Shown in pieces: positions 37,658 to 50,766 of a stretch of 64,000 nucleotides of DNA (the stretch's first letter is position 1; each line of letters opens with the position of its first letter). The translations under genes were made by a program, and so were the position numbers. The notes below the pieces were generated by a model. It was not told the origin of the DNA. It saw only the letters and a program-made list of their open reading frames with translations, and made no database searches. Source of the DNA: Clusia tigrina (Eukaryota; Arthropoda; Insecta; Diptera; Clusiidae); assembly GCA_920105625.2 (NCBI GenBank), contig OV050032.1, positions 78,969,879 to 79,033,878 of the forward strand, in the 5' to 3' direction.

Positions 37658-38228
37658 TGAAGTTTTATCAGTGTTTGAATTGGGACTCAAGGGTAGCATA
37701 GCTTTGAGCGATAGCTTAAATTGACAAGAGGCTCGAGTGCTTTGTTGCTACAAAATTACAAGGTTTTATGACGCTTCAGTAAAAAGTTGCAAGCATTTGT
37801 ATGTTGCAAACTTTGATAGGTGTAGGACGTACCGTATAGAAGTTAGGGCCATTTGAAGTTTTATCAGTGTTTGATTTGGGACTCAAGGGTAGCATAGCTT
37901 TGAGCGATAGCCTAAATTGACAAAAGAGGCTCGAGTGCTTTATTGTTACAAAATTTCATGGTTTTATGACGCTCCAGTAAAAAGTTAGAAGCATTTGTAT
38001 GTTGCAAACTTTGATAGGTGTAGGACGTACCGTATAGAAGTTAGGGCCATTTGAAGTTTTATCAGTGTTTGATTTGGGACTCAAGGGTAGCATAGCTTTG
38101 AGCGATAGCTTAAATTGACAAGATACTCGAGTACTTTATTGTTACAAAATTTCAAGGTTTTATGACGCTCCAGTAAAAAGTTACAAGCATTTGTATGTTG
38201 CAAACTTTGATAGGTGTAGGACGTACCG

Positions 38229-39006
38229 TATACGAAGTTAGGGCCATTTGAAGTTTTATCAGTGTTTCATTTGGGACTCAAGGGTAGCATAGCTTTGAGC
38301 GATAGCTTAAATTGACAAGAGGCTCGAGTGCTTTAGTTACAAAATTTCAAGGTTTTATGACGCTCCAGTAAAAAGTTACGAGCATTTGTATGTTGCAAAC
38401 TTTGATAGGTGTAGGACGTACCGTATAGAAGTTAGGGCCATTTCAAGTTTTATCAGTGTTTGAATTGGGACTCAAGGGTAGCATAGCTTTGAGCGATAGC
38501 TTAAATTGACAAGAGGCTCGAGTACTTTATTGTTACAAAATTTCACGGTTTTATGGCGCTCCAGTAAAAAGTTACAAACATTTGTATGTTGCAAACTTTG
38601 ATAGGCGTAGGACGTATTAAGGCCATTTGAAGTTTTATCAGTGTTTGATTTGGGACTCAAGGGTAGCATAGCTTTGAGTGATAGCTTAAATTGACAAGAG
38701 GCTCGAGTACTTTATTGTTACAAAATTTCAAGGTTTTATGGCGCTCCAGTAAAAAGTTACAAACATTTGTATGTTGCAAACTTTGATAGGTGTAGGACGT
38801 ACCGTATAGAAGTTAGGGCCATTTGAAGTTGTATCAGTGTTTGATTTAAAACTGAAAGGTAGCATAGCTTTAAGCGATAGCTTCAATTGAAAAGAGGCTC
38901 GAGTACTCTATTGCTACAAAATTTCAAGGTTTTATGACGCTCCAGTAAAAAGATACAAGTATTTGTATGTTGCAAACTTTGATAGGTGTAGGACGTACCA
39001 TATAGA
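38229..39006 (+). repeat. Left partner of an inverted repeat with 55174-55952
   Basis: Series of private markers: CGTATACGAAG, GAGTGC, TACGAGC, the 185-bp monomer, GGCGCTCC, TTTAAAACTGAAAGG, then ACAAGTATTTG/ACCATATAG. The series spans about 770 bp. Confidence 0.85.
38443..38627 (+). repeat. 185-bp monomer, copy 2
   Basis: GCGTAGGACGTATTAAGGCC. Same partner monomer (GAGTGATAGC, GGCGCTCC) follows, then a TTTAAAACTGAAAGG monomer. This block is mirrored in the right arm. Confidence 0.88.
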
Positions 39007-39019
39007 AGTTAGGGCCATT
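38824..39019 (+). repeat. Divergent TTTAAAACTGAAAGG monomer, copy 4
   Basis: Has AAAAGAGGC rather than AAAATTGGC and ends with ACAAGTATTTG and ACCATATAG. The same set of changes appears in the right-arm copies. Confidence 0.88.
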
Positions 39020-40193
39020 TGAAGTTTTATCAGTGTTTGATTTGGGACTCAAGGGTAGCATAGCTTTGAGCGATAGCTTAAATTGACAAGAAGCTCGAGT
39101 ACTTTATTGTTACAAATTTCAAGTTTTTATGACGCTCCAGTAAAATGTTACAAGCATTTGTATGTTGCAAACTTTGATAGGTGTAGGACGTACCGTATAG
39201 AAGTTAGGGCCATTTGAAGTTTTCTCAGTGTTTGATTTGGGACTCAAGGGTAGCATAGCTTTGAGCGATAGCTTAAATTGACAAGAGGCTCGAGTACTTT
39301 ATTGTTACAAAATTTCAAGGTTTTATGACGCTCCAGTAAAAAGTTACAAGCATTTGTATGTTGCAAACTTTGATAGGTGTAGGACGTACCGTATAGAAGT
39401 TAGGGCCATTTGAAGTTTTTTCAGTGTTTGATTTGGGACTCAAGGGTAGCATAGCTTTGAGCGATAGCTAAAATTGACAAGAAGCTCGAGTACTTTATTG
39501 TTACAAAATTTCAAGTTTTTATGACGCTCCAGTAAAATGTTACAAGCATTTGTATGTTGCAAACTTTGATAGGTGTAGGACGTACCGTATAGAAGTTAGG
39601 GCCATTTGAAGTTTCATCAGTGTTTGATTTGGGACTCAAGGGTAGCATAGCTTTGAGCGATAGCTTAAATTGACAGGAGGCTCGAGTACTTTATTGTTAC
39701 AAAATTTCAAGGTTTTATGACGCTCCAGTAAAAAGTTACAAGCATTTGTATGTTGCAAACTTTGATAGTTGTAGGACGTACCGTATAGAAGTTAGGGCCA
39801 TTTGAAGTTTTATCAGTGTTTGATTTGGGACTCAAGGGTAGCATAGCTTTGAGCGATAGCTTAAATGACAAGAGGCTCGAGTACTTTATTGTTACAAAAT
39901 TTCAAGGTTTTATGACGCTCCAGTAAAAAGTTACAAGCATTTGTATGTTGCAAACTTTGATAGGTGCAGGACGTACCGTATAGAAGTTAGGGCCATTTGA
40001 AGTTTTTTCAGTGTTTGATTTGGGACTCAAGGGTAGCATAGCTTTGAGCGATTGCTTAAATTGACAAGAGGCTCGAGTACTTTATTGTTACAAAGTTTGA
40101 AGGATTTATGACGCTCCAGTAAAAAGTTACAAGTATTTGTATGTTGCAAACTTTGATAGGTGTAGGACGTACCATATAGAAGTTAGGGCCATT

Positions 40194-41173
40194 TGAAGTT
40201 TTATCAGTGTTTGATTTGGGACTCAAGGGTAGCATAGCTTTGAGCGATAGCTAAAATTGACAAGAAGCTCGAATACTTTATTGTTACAAAATTTCAAGTT
40301 TTTATGACGCTCCAGTAAAATGTTACAAGCATTTGTATGTTGCAAACTTTGATAGGTGTAGGACGTACCGTATAGAAGTTAGGGCCATTTGAAGTTTCAT
40401 CAGTGTTTGATTTGGGACTCAAGGGTAGCATAGCTTTGAGCGATAGCTTAAATTGACAAGAGGCTCGAGTACTTTATTGTTACAAAATTTCAAGGTTTTA
40501 TGACGCTCCAGTAAAAAGTTACAAGCATTTGTATGTTGCAAACTTTGATAGTTGTAGGACGTACCGTATAGAAGTTAGGGCCATTTGAAGTTTTATCAGT
40601 GTTTGATTTGGGACTCAAGGGTAGCATAGCTTTGAGCGATAGCTTAAATTGACAAGAGGCTCGAGTACTTTATTGTTACAAAATTTCAAGGTTTTATGAC
40701 GCTCCAGTAAAAAGTTACAAGCATTTGTATGTTGCAAACTTTGATAGGTGCAGGACGTACCGTATAGAAGTTAGGGCCATTTGAAGTTTTTTCAGTGTTT
40801 GATTTGGGACTCAAGGGTATAATAGCTTTGAGCGATAGCTTAAATTGACAAGAGGCTCGAGTACTTTATTGTTACAAAATTTCAAGGTTTTATGACGCTC
40901 CAGTAAAAAGTTACAAGCATTTGTATGTTGCAAACTTTGATAAGTGTAGGACGTACCGTATAGAAGTTAGGGCCATTTGAAGTCTTATCAGTGTTTGATT
41001 TGGGACTCAAGGGTAGCATAGCTTTGAGTGATAGCTTAAATTGACAAGAGGCTCGAGTACTTTATTGTTACAAAATTTCAAGGTTTTATGGCGCTCCAGT
41101 AAAAAGTTACAAACATTTGTATATTGCAAACTTTGATAGGTGTAGGACGTACCGTATAGAAGTTAGGGCCATT
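40194..41173 (+). repeat. Five-monomer block copied at 41762-42741 (offset 1568 bp, eight monomers)
   Basis: Shared markers in order: GCTAAAATTGACAAGAAGC, TTTCATCAG, GATAGTTG, GGTATAATAG (40813 and 42381) and GAGTGATAGC with GGCGCTCC and GTATATTGC. The TTTGAAGGATTTATG monomer just before each copy (40093 and 41661) keeps the same spacing. A third GGTATAATAG lies 1567 bp on at 43948, one base short because of a deletion near 43754. Confidence 0.85.
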
Positions 41174-41761
41174 TGAAGTTTCATCAGTGTTTGATTTGGG
41201 ACTCAAGGGTAGCATAGCTTTGAGCGATAGCTTAAATTGACAAGAGGCTCGAGTACTTTATTGTTACAAAATTTCAAGGTTTTATGACGCTCCAGTAAAA
41301 AGTTACAAGCATTTGTATGTTGCAAACTTTGATAGTTGTAGGACGTACCGTATAGAAGTTAGGGCCATTTGAAGTTTTATCAGTGTTTGATTTGGGACTC
41401 AAGGGTAGCATAGCTTTGAGCGATAGCTTAAATTGACAAGAGGCTCGAGTACTTTATTGTTACAAAATTTCAAGGTTTTATGACGCTCCAGTAAAAAGTT
41501 ACAAGCATTTGTATGTTGCAAAGTTTGATAGGTGCAGGACGTACCGTATAGAAGTTAGGGCCATTTGAAGTTTTTTCAGTGTTTGATTTGGGACTGAAGG
41601 GTAGCATAGCTTTGAGCGAGTGCTTAAATTGACAAGAGGCTCGAGTACTTTATTGTTACAAAGTTTGAAGGATTTATGACGCTCCAGTAAAAAGTTACAA
41701 GTATTTGTATGTTGCAAACTTTGATAGGTGTAGGACGTACCATATAGAAGTTAGGGCCATT

Positions 41762-42741
41762 TGAAGTTTTATCAGTGTTTGATTTGGGACTCAAGGGTAG
41801 CATAGCTTTGAGCGATAGCTAAAATTGACAAGAAGCTCGAGTACTTTATTGTTACAAAATTTCAAGTTTTTATGACGCTCCAGTAAAATGTTACAAGCAT
41901 TTGTATGTTGCAAACTTTGATAGGTGTAGGACGTACCGTATAGAAGTTAGGGCCATTTGAAGTTTCATCAGTGTTTGATTTGGGACTCAAGGGTAGCATA
42001 GCTTTGAGCGATAGCTTAAATTGACAAGAGGCTCGAGTACTTTATTGTTACAAAATTTCAAGGTTTTATGACGCTCCAGTAAAAAGTTACAAGCATTTGT
42101 ATGTTGCAAACTTTGATAGTTGTAGGACGTACCGTATAGAAGTTAGGGCCATTTGAAGTTTTATCAGTGTTTGATTTGGGACTCAAGGGTAGCATAGCTT
42201 TGAGCGATAGCTTAAATTGACAAGAGGCTCGAGTACTTTATTGTTACAAAATTTCAAGGTTTTATGACGCTCCAGTAAAAAGTTACAAGCATTTGTATGT
42301 TGCAAACTTTGATAGGTGCAGGACGTACCGTATAGAAGTTAGGGCCATTTGAAGTTTTTTCAGTGTTTGATTTGGGACTCAAGGGTATAATAGCTTTGAG
42401 CGATAGCTTAAATTGACAAGAGGCTCGAGTACTTTATTGTTACAAAATTTCAAGGTTTTATGACGCTCCAGTAAAAAGTTACAAGCATTTGTATGTTGCA
42501 AACTTTGATAAGTGTAGGACGTACCGTATAGAAGTTAGGGCCATTTGAAGTCTTATCAGTGTTTGATTTGGGACTCAAGGGTAGCATAGCTTTGAGTGAT
42601 AGCTTAAATTGACAAGAGGCTCGAGTACTTTATTGTTACAAAATTTCAAGGTTTTATGGCGCTCCATTAAAAAGTTACAAACATTTGTATATTGCAAACT
42701 TTGATAGGTGTAGAACGTACCGTATAGAAGTTAGGGCCATT
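41762..42741 (+). repeat. Second copy of the 40194-41173 block
   Basis: Matches the first copy until 42742, where a CAATTG-type monomer follows instead of the TTTCATCAG monomer. Confidence 0.84.
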
Positions 42742-45700
42742 TGAAGTTGTGTCAGTGTTTGATTTGGGACTCAAGGGTAGCATAGCTTTGAGCGATAGCT
42801 TCAATTGAAAAGAGGCTAGAGTACTCTATTGTTACAACATTTCAAGGTTCTATGACGCTCCAGTAAAATGTTACAAGCATTTGTATGTTGCAAACTTTGA
42901 TAGGTGTAGGACGTACTGTATAGAAGTTAGGGCCATTTGAAGTTTCATCAGTGTTTGATTTGGGACTCAAGGGTAGCATAACTTTGAGCGATAGCTTAAA
43001 TTGACAAGAGGCTCGAGTACTTTATTGTTACAAAATTTCAAGGTTTTATGACGCTCCAGTAAAAAGTTACAAGCATTTGTATGTTGCAAACTTTGATAGT
43101 TGTAGGACGTACCGTATAGAAGTTAGGGCCATTTGAAGTTGTATCAGTGTTTGATTTGGGACTCAAGGGTAGCATAGCTTTGAGCGATAGCTTCAATTGA
43201 AGAGAGGCTCGAGTACTCTATTGTTACAACATTTCAAGGTTTTATGACGCTCCAGTAAAAAGTTACAAGCATTTGTATGTTGCAAACTTTGATAGGTGTA
43301 GGACGTACCGTATAGAAGTTAGGGCCATTTGAAGTTTCATCAGTGTTTGATTTGGGACTCAAGGGTAGCATAGCTTTGAGCGATAGCTTAAATTGACAAG
43401 AGGCTCGAGTACTTTATTGTTACAAAATTTCAAGGTTTTATGACGCTCCAGTAAAAAGTTGCAAGCATTTGTATGTTGCAAACTTTGATAGGTGCAGGAC
43501 GTACCGTATAGAAGCTAGGGCCATTTGAAGTTTTTTCAGTGTTTGATTTGGGACTCAAGGGTAGCATAGCTTTGAGCGATAGCTTAAATTTACAAGAGGC
43601 TCGAGTACTTTATTGTTACAAAATTTCAAGGTTTTATGACGCTCCAGTAAAAAGTTACAAGCATTTGTATGTTGCAAACTTTGATACGTGTAGGACGTAC
43701 CGTATAGAAGTTAGGGCCATTTGAAGTCTTATCAGTGTTTGATTTGGGACTCAAGGTAGCATAGCTTTGAGCGATTGCTTAAATTGACAAGAGGCTCGAG
43801 TACTTTATTGTTACAAAGTTTCAAGGTTTTATGACGCTCCAGTAAAAAGTTACAAGCATTTGTATGTTGCAAACTTTGATAGGTGCAGGACGTACCGTAT
43901 AGAAGTTAGGGCCATTTGAAGTTTTTTCAGTGTTTGATTTGGGACTCAAGGGTATAATAGTTTTGAGCGATAGCTTAAATTGACAAGAGGCTCGAGTACT
44001 TTATTGTTACAAAATTTCAAGGTTTTATGACGCTCCAGTAAAAAGTTACAAGCATTTGTATGTTGCAAACTTTGATAAGTGTAGGACGTACTGTATAGAA
44101 GTTAGGGCCATTTGAAGTCTTATCAGTGTTTGATTTGGGACTCAAGGGTAGCATAGCTTTGAGTGATAGCTTAAATTGACAAGAGGCTCGAGTACTTTAT
44201 TGTTACAAAATTTCAAGGTTTTATGGCGCTCCAGTAAAAAGTTACAAACATTTGTATATTGCAAACTTTGATAGGTGTAGAACGTACCGTATAGAAGTTA
44301 GGGCCATTTGAAGTTGTATCAGTGTTTGATTTGGGACTCAAGGGTAGCATAGCTTAGAGCGATAGCTTCAATTGAATAGAGGCTAGAGTACTCTATTTTT
44401 ACAACATTTCAAGGTTCTATGACGCTCCAGTAAAATGTTACAAGCATTTGTATGTTGCAAACTTTGATAGGTGTAGGACGTACTGTATAGAAGTTAGGGC
44501 CATTTGAAGTTTCATCAGTGTTTGATTTGGGACTCAAGGGTAGCATAGCTTTGAGCGATAGCTTAAATTGACAAGAGGCTCGAGTACTTTATTGTTACAA
44601 AATTTCAAGGTTTTATGACGCTCCAGTAAAAAGTTACAAGCATTTGTATGTTGCAAACTTTGATAGTTGTAGGACGTACCGTATAGAAGTTAGGGCCATT
44701 TGAAGTTTTATCAGTGTTTGATTTGGGACTCAAGGGTAGCATAGCTTTGAGCGATAGCTTCAATTGAAAAGAGGCTCGAGTACTCTATTGTTACAACATT
44801 TCAAGGTTTTATGACGCTCCAGTAAAAAGTTACAAGCATTTGTATGCTGCAAACTTTGATAGGCGTAGGACGTACCGTATAGAAGTTAGGGCCATTTGAA
44901 GTTGTGTCAGTGTTTGATTTGGGACTCAAGGGTAGCATAGCTTTGAGCGATAGCTTCAATTGAAAAGAGGCTCGAGTACTCTATTGTTACAACATTTCAA
45001 GGTTTTATGACGCTCCAGTAAAATGTTACAAGCATTTGTATGTTGCAAACTTTGATAGGTGTAGGACGTACCGTATAGAAGTTAGGGCCATTTGAAGTCT
45101 TATCAGTGTTTGATTTGGGACTCAAGGTAGCATAGCTTTGAGCGATTGCTTAAATTGACAAGAGGCTCGAGTACTTTATTGTTACAAAGTGTCAAGGTTT
45201 TATGACGCTCCAGTAAAAAGTTACAAGCATTTGTATGTTGCAAACTTTGATAGGTATAGGACGTACCGTATAGAAGTTAGGGCCATTTGAAGTTTTATCA
45301 GTGTTTGATTTGGGACTCAAGGGTAGCATAGCTTTGAGCGATAGCTTAAATTGACAAGAGGCTCGAGTACTTTATTGTTACAAAAATTCAAGATTTTATG
45401 ACGCTCCAGTAAAATGTTACAAGCATTTGTATGTTGCAAACTTTGATACCTGTAGGACGTACCGTATAGAAGTTAGGGCCATTTGAAGTCTTATTAGTGT
45501 TTGATTTGGGACTCAAGGGTAGCATAGCTTTGAGCGATAGCTTAAATTGACAAGAGGCTCGAGTACTTTATTGTTACAAAATTTCAAGGTTTTATGACGC
45601 TCCAGTAAAAAGTTACAAGCATTTGTATGTTGCAAACTTTGATAGGTGTAGGACGTACCGTATAGAAGTTAGGGCCATTTGAAGTTTTATCAGTGTGTGA

Positions 45701-47444
45701 TTTGGGACTCAAGGGTAGCATAGCTTTGAGCGATAGCTTAAATTGACAAGAGGCTCGAGTGCTTTATTGTTACAAAATTTCAAGGTTTTATGACGCTCCA
45801 GTAAAAAGTTACAAACATTTGTATGTTTCAAACTTTGATAGGTGTAGGACGTTACCGTATAGAAGTTTGGGCCATTTGAAGTTTTATCAGTGTTTGATTT
45901 GGAACTCAAGGGTAGCATAGCTTTGAGCGATAGCTTAAATTGACAAGAGGCTCGAGTACTTTATTGTTACAAAATTTCAAGGTTTTATGACGCTCCAGTA
46001 AAAAGTTACAAGCATTTGTATGTTGCAAACTTTGATACGTCTAGGACGTACCGTATAGAAGTTAGGGCCATTTGAAGTCTTATCAGTGTTTGATTTGGGA
46101 CTCAAGGGTAGCATAGCTTTGAGCGATTGCTTAAATTGACAAGAGGCTCGAGTACTTTATTGTTACAAAGTTTCAAGGTTTTATGACGCTCCAGTAAAAA
46201 GTTACAAGCATTTGTATGTTGCAAACTTTGATAGGTATAGGACGTACCATATAGAAGTTAGGGCCATTTGAAGTTTTATCAGTGTTTGATTTGGGACTCA
46301 AGGGTAGCATAGCTTTGAGCGATAGCTTAAATTGACAAGAGGCTCGAGTACTTTATTGTTACAAAGTTTCAAGGTTTTATGACGCTCCAGTAAAAAGTTA
46401 CAAGCATTTGTATGTTGCAAACTTTGATAGGTATAGGACGTACCGTATAGAAGTTAGGGCCATTTGAAGTTGTATCAGTGTTTGATTTGGGACTCAAGGG
46501 TAGCATAGCTTTGAGCGATAGCTTCAATTGAAGAGAGGCTCGAGTACTTTATTGTTACAACATTTCAAGGTTTTATGACGCTCCAGTAAAATGTTACAAG
46601 CATTTGTATGTTGCAAACTTTGATAGGTGCAGGACGTACCGTATAGAAGCTAGGGCCATTTGAAGTTTTTTCAGTGTTTGATTTGGGACTCAAGGGTAGC
46701 ATAGCTTTGAGCGATAGCTTAAATTGACAAGAGGCTCGAGTACTTTATTGTTACAAAATTTCAAGGTTTTATGACGCTCCAGTAAAAAGTTACAAGCATT
46801 TTTATGTTGCAAACTTTGATAAGTGTAGGACGTACCGTATAGAAGTTAGGGCCATTTGAAGTCTTATCAGTGTTTGATTTGGGACTCAAGGGTAGCATAG
46901 CTTTGAGTGATAGCTTAAATTGACAAGAGGCTCGAGTACTTTATTGTTACAAAATTTCAAGGTTTTATGACGCTCCAGTAAAAAGTTACAAGCATTTGTA
47001 TGTTGCAAACTTTGATAGTTGTAGGACGTACCGTATAGAAGTTAGGGCCATTTGAAGTTTTATCAGTGTTTGATTTGGGACTCAAGGGTAGCATAGCTTT
47101 GAGCGATAGCTTCAATTGAAAAGAGGCTCGAGTACTCTATTGTTACAACATTTCAAGGTTTTATGACGCTCCAGTAAAAAGTTACAAGCATTTGTATGCT
47201 GCAAACTTTGATAGGCGTAGGACGTACCGTATAGAAGTTAGGGCCATTTGAAGTTGTATCAGTGTTTGATTTGGGACTCAAGGGTAGCATAGCTTTGAGC
47301 GATAGCTTCAATTGAAAAGAGGCTCGAGTACTCTATTGTTACAACATTTCAAGCTTTTATGACGCTCCAGTAAAATGTTACAAGCATTTGTATGTTGCAA
47401 ACTTTGATAGGTGTAGGACGTACCGTATAGAAGTTAGGGCCATT
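42742..47444 (+). repeat. Zone enriched in the CAATTG monomer subfamily
   Basis: Eight monomers (starting 42742, 43134, 44309, 44701, 44897, 46465, 47053, 47249) combine TTCAATTGAA in place of TTAAATTGAC with ACAACATTTC. Most also have TACTCTATT, and several have GTTGTATCAG or GTTGTGTCAG. A relative with TTCAATTTAAAAG starts at 50963. The linked changes define a subfamily interleaved with ordinary monomers. Confidence 0.85.
45288..46350 (+). repeat. Multi-monomer block repeated at 47445 and, in part, at 48429 and 49605
   Basis: Markers in order: AAATTCAAGATTTTATG, GATACCTG, GTGTGATTTG, GTTTCAAAC, CGTTACCG, TTGGAACTC, ACGTCTAGG, GCGATTGCTT, GGTATAGGACG. The AAGATTTTATG marker lies at 45393, 47550, 48531 and 49707, giving offsets of 2157, 981 and 1176 bp: 11, 5 and 6 monomers. 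The one-base excesses come from the CGTTACCG insertion. Confidence 0.85.
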
Positions 47445-48510
47445 TGAAGTTTTATCAGTGTTTGATTTGGGACTCAAGGGTAGCATAGCTTTGAGCGATA
47501 GCTTAAATTGACAAGAGGCTCGAGTACTTTATTGTTACAAAAATTCAAGATTTTATGACGGTCCAGTAAAATGTTACAAGCATTTGTATGTTGCAAACTT
47601 TGATACCTGTAGGACGTACCGTATAGAAGTTAGGGCCATTTGAAGTCTTATTAGTGTTTGATTTGGGACTCAAGGGTAGCATAGCTTTGAGCGATAGCTT
47701 AAATTGACAAGAGGCTCGAGTACTTTATTGTTACAAAATTTCAAGGTTTTATGACGCTCCAGTAAAAAGTTACAAGCATTTGTATGTTGCAAACTTTGAT
47801 AGGTGTAGGACGTACCGTATAGAAGTTAGGGCCATTTGAAGTTTTATCAGTGTGTGATTTGGGACTCAAGGGTAGCATAGCTTTGAGCGATAGCTTAAAT
47901 TGACAAGAGGCTCGAGTGCTTTATTGTTACAAAATTTCAAGGTTTTATGACGCTCCAGTAAAAAGTTACAAACATTTGTATGTTTCAAACTTTGATAGGT
48001 GTAGGACGTTACCGTATAGAAGTTTGGGCCATTTGAAGTTTTATCAGTGTTTGATCTGGAACTCAAGGGTAGCATAGCTTTGAGCGATAGCTTAAATTGA
48101 CAAGAGGCTCGAGTACTTTATTGTTACAAAATTTCAAAGTTTTATGACGCTCCAGTAAAAAGTTACAAGCATTTGTATGTTGCAAACTTTATTACGTCTA
48201 GGACGTACCGTATAGAAGTTAGGGCCATTTGAAGTCTTATCAGTGTTTGATTTGGGACTCAAGGGTAGCATAGCTTTGAGCGATTGCTTAAATTGACAAG
48301 AGGCTCGAGTACTTTATTGTTACAAAGTTTCAAGGTTTTATGACGCTCCAGTAAAAAGTTACAAGCATTTGTATGTTGCAAACTTTGATAGGTATAGGAC
48401 GTACCATATAGAAGTTAGGGCCATTTGAAGTTTTATCAGTGTTTGATTTGGGACTCAAGGGTAGCATAGCTTTGAGCGATAGCTTAAATTGACAAGAGGC
48501 TCGAGTACTT
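47445..48510 (+). repeat. Second copy of the 45288-46350 block
   Basis: Offset 2157 bp. Small differences include ATGACGGTCC near 47558, GATCTGGAACTC and TTTATTACGTC near 48190. The match ends at about 48510, where the next repeat of the series begins. Confidence 0.85.
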
Positions 48511-50581
48511 TATTGTTACAAAATTTCAAGATTTTATGACGCTCCAGTAAAAAGTTACAAGCATTTGTATGTTGCAAACTTTGATACCTGTAGGACGTAC
48601 CGTATAGAAGTTAGGGCCATTTGAAGTCTTATCAGTGTTTGATTTGGGACTCAAGGGTAGCATAGCTTTGAGCGATAGCTTAAATTGACAAGAGGCTCGA
48701 GTACTTTATTGCTACAAAATTTCAAGGTTTTATGACGCTCCAGTAAAAAGTTACAAGCATTTGTATGTTGCAAACTTTGATAGGTGTAGGACGTACCGTA
48801 TAGAAGTTAGGGCCATTTGAAGTTTTATCAGTGTGTGATTTGGGACTCAAGGGTAGCATAGCTTTGAGCGATAGCTTAAATTGACAAGAGGCTCGAGTGC
48901 TTTATTGTTACAAAATTTCAAGGTTTTATGACGCTCCAGTAAAAAGTTACAAACATTTGTATGTTTCAAACTTTGATAGGTGTAGGACGTGCCGTATAGA
49001 AGTTTGGGCCATTTGAAGTTTTATCAGTGTTTGATTTGGAACTCAAGGGTAGCATAGCTTTGAGCGATAGCTTAAATTGACAAGAGGCTCGAGTACTTTA
49101 TTGTTACAAAATTTCAAGGTTTTATGACGCTCCAGTAAAAAGTTACAAACATTTGTATGTTGCAAACTTTGATAGGTATAGGACGTACCGTATAGAAGTT
49201 AGGGCCATTTGAAGTTTCATCAGTGTTTGATTTGGGACTCAAGGGTAGCATAGCTTTGAGCGATAGCTTAAATTGACAAGAGGCTCGAGTACTTTATTGT
49301 TACAAAATTTCAAGGTCTTATGACGCTCCAGTAAAAAGTTACAAGCATTTGTATGTTGCAAACTTTGATACGTCTAGGACGTACCGTATAGAAGTTAGGG
49401 CCATTTGAAGTCTTATCAGTGTTTGATTTGGGACTCAAGGGTAGCATAGCTTTGAGCGATTGCTTAAATTGACAAGAGGCTCGAGTACTTAATTGTTACA
49501 AAGTTTCAAGGTTTTATGACGCTCCAGTAAAAAGTTACAAGCATTTGTATGTTGCAAACTTTGATAGGTATAGGACGTACCGTATAGAAGTTAGGGCCAT
49601 TTGAAGTTTTATCAGTGTTTGATTTGGGACTCAAGGGTAGCATAGCTTTGAGCGATAGCTTAAATTGACAAGAGGCTCGAGTACTTTATTGTTACAAAAT
49701 TTCAAGATTTTATGACGCTCCAGTAAAAAGTTACAAGCATTTGTATGTTGCAAACTTTGATACCTGTAGGACGTACCGTATAGAAGTTAGGGCCATTTGA
49801 AGTCTTATCAGTGTTTGATTTGGGACTCAAGGGTAGCATAGCTTTGAGCGATAGCTTAAATTGACAAGAGGCTCGAGTGCTTTATTGTTACAAAATTTCA
49901 AGGTTTTATGACGCTCCAGTAAAAAGTTACAAGCATTTGTATGTTGCAAACTTTGATAGGTGTAGGACGTACCGTATAGAAGTTAGGGCCATTTGAAGTT
50001 TTATCAGTGTGTGATATGGGACTCAAGGGTAGCATAGCTTTGAGCGATAGCTTAAATTGACAAGAGGCTCGAGTACTTTATTGTTACAAAATTTCAAGGT
50101 TTTATGACGCTCCAGTAAAAAGTTACAAACATTTGTATGTTGCAAACTTTGATAGGTATAGGACGTACCGTATAGAAGTTAGGGCCATTTGAAGTTTTAT
50201 CAGTGTTTGATTTGGGACTCAAGAGTAACACAGCTTTGAGCGATAGCTTAAATTGACAAGAGGCTCGAGTACTTTATTGTTAAAAAATTTCAAGGTTTTA
50301 TAACGCTCCAGTAAAAAAATACAAGCATTTGTATGTTACAAACTTTGATAGGTGTAGGACGTACCGTATACAAGTTAGGGCCATTTGAAGTTTTATCAGT
50401 GTTTGATTTCGAACTCAAGGGTAGCATAGCTTTGAGCGACAGCTTAAATTGACAAGAGGCTCGAGTACTTTATTGTTACAAAATTTCAAGGTTTTATGAC
50501 GCTCCAGTAAAAAGTTACAAGCATTTGTATGTTGCAAACTTTGATACGTGTAGGACGTACCGTATAGAAGTTTGGGCCATT

Positions 50582-50766
50582 TGAAGTTTTATCAGTGTTT
50601 GATTTGGGACTCAAGGGTAGCATAGCTTTGAGCGATAGCTTAAATTGACAAGAGGCTCGAGTACTTTATTGTTACAAAATTTCAAGGTTTTATGACGCTC
50701 CAGTAAAAAGTTACAAGCATTTGTATGCTGCAAACTTTGATAGGCGTAGGACGTATTAGGGCCATT
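50582..50766 (+). repeat. 185-bp monomer, copy 3
   Basis: GCGTAGGACGTATTAGGGCC with GTATGCTGC. It is followed by the GAGTGATAGC/GGCGCTCC partner and then a CAATTG-related monomer at 50963. Confidence 0.88.
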
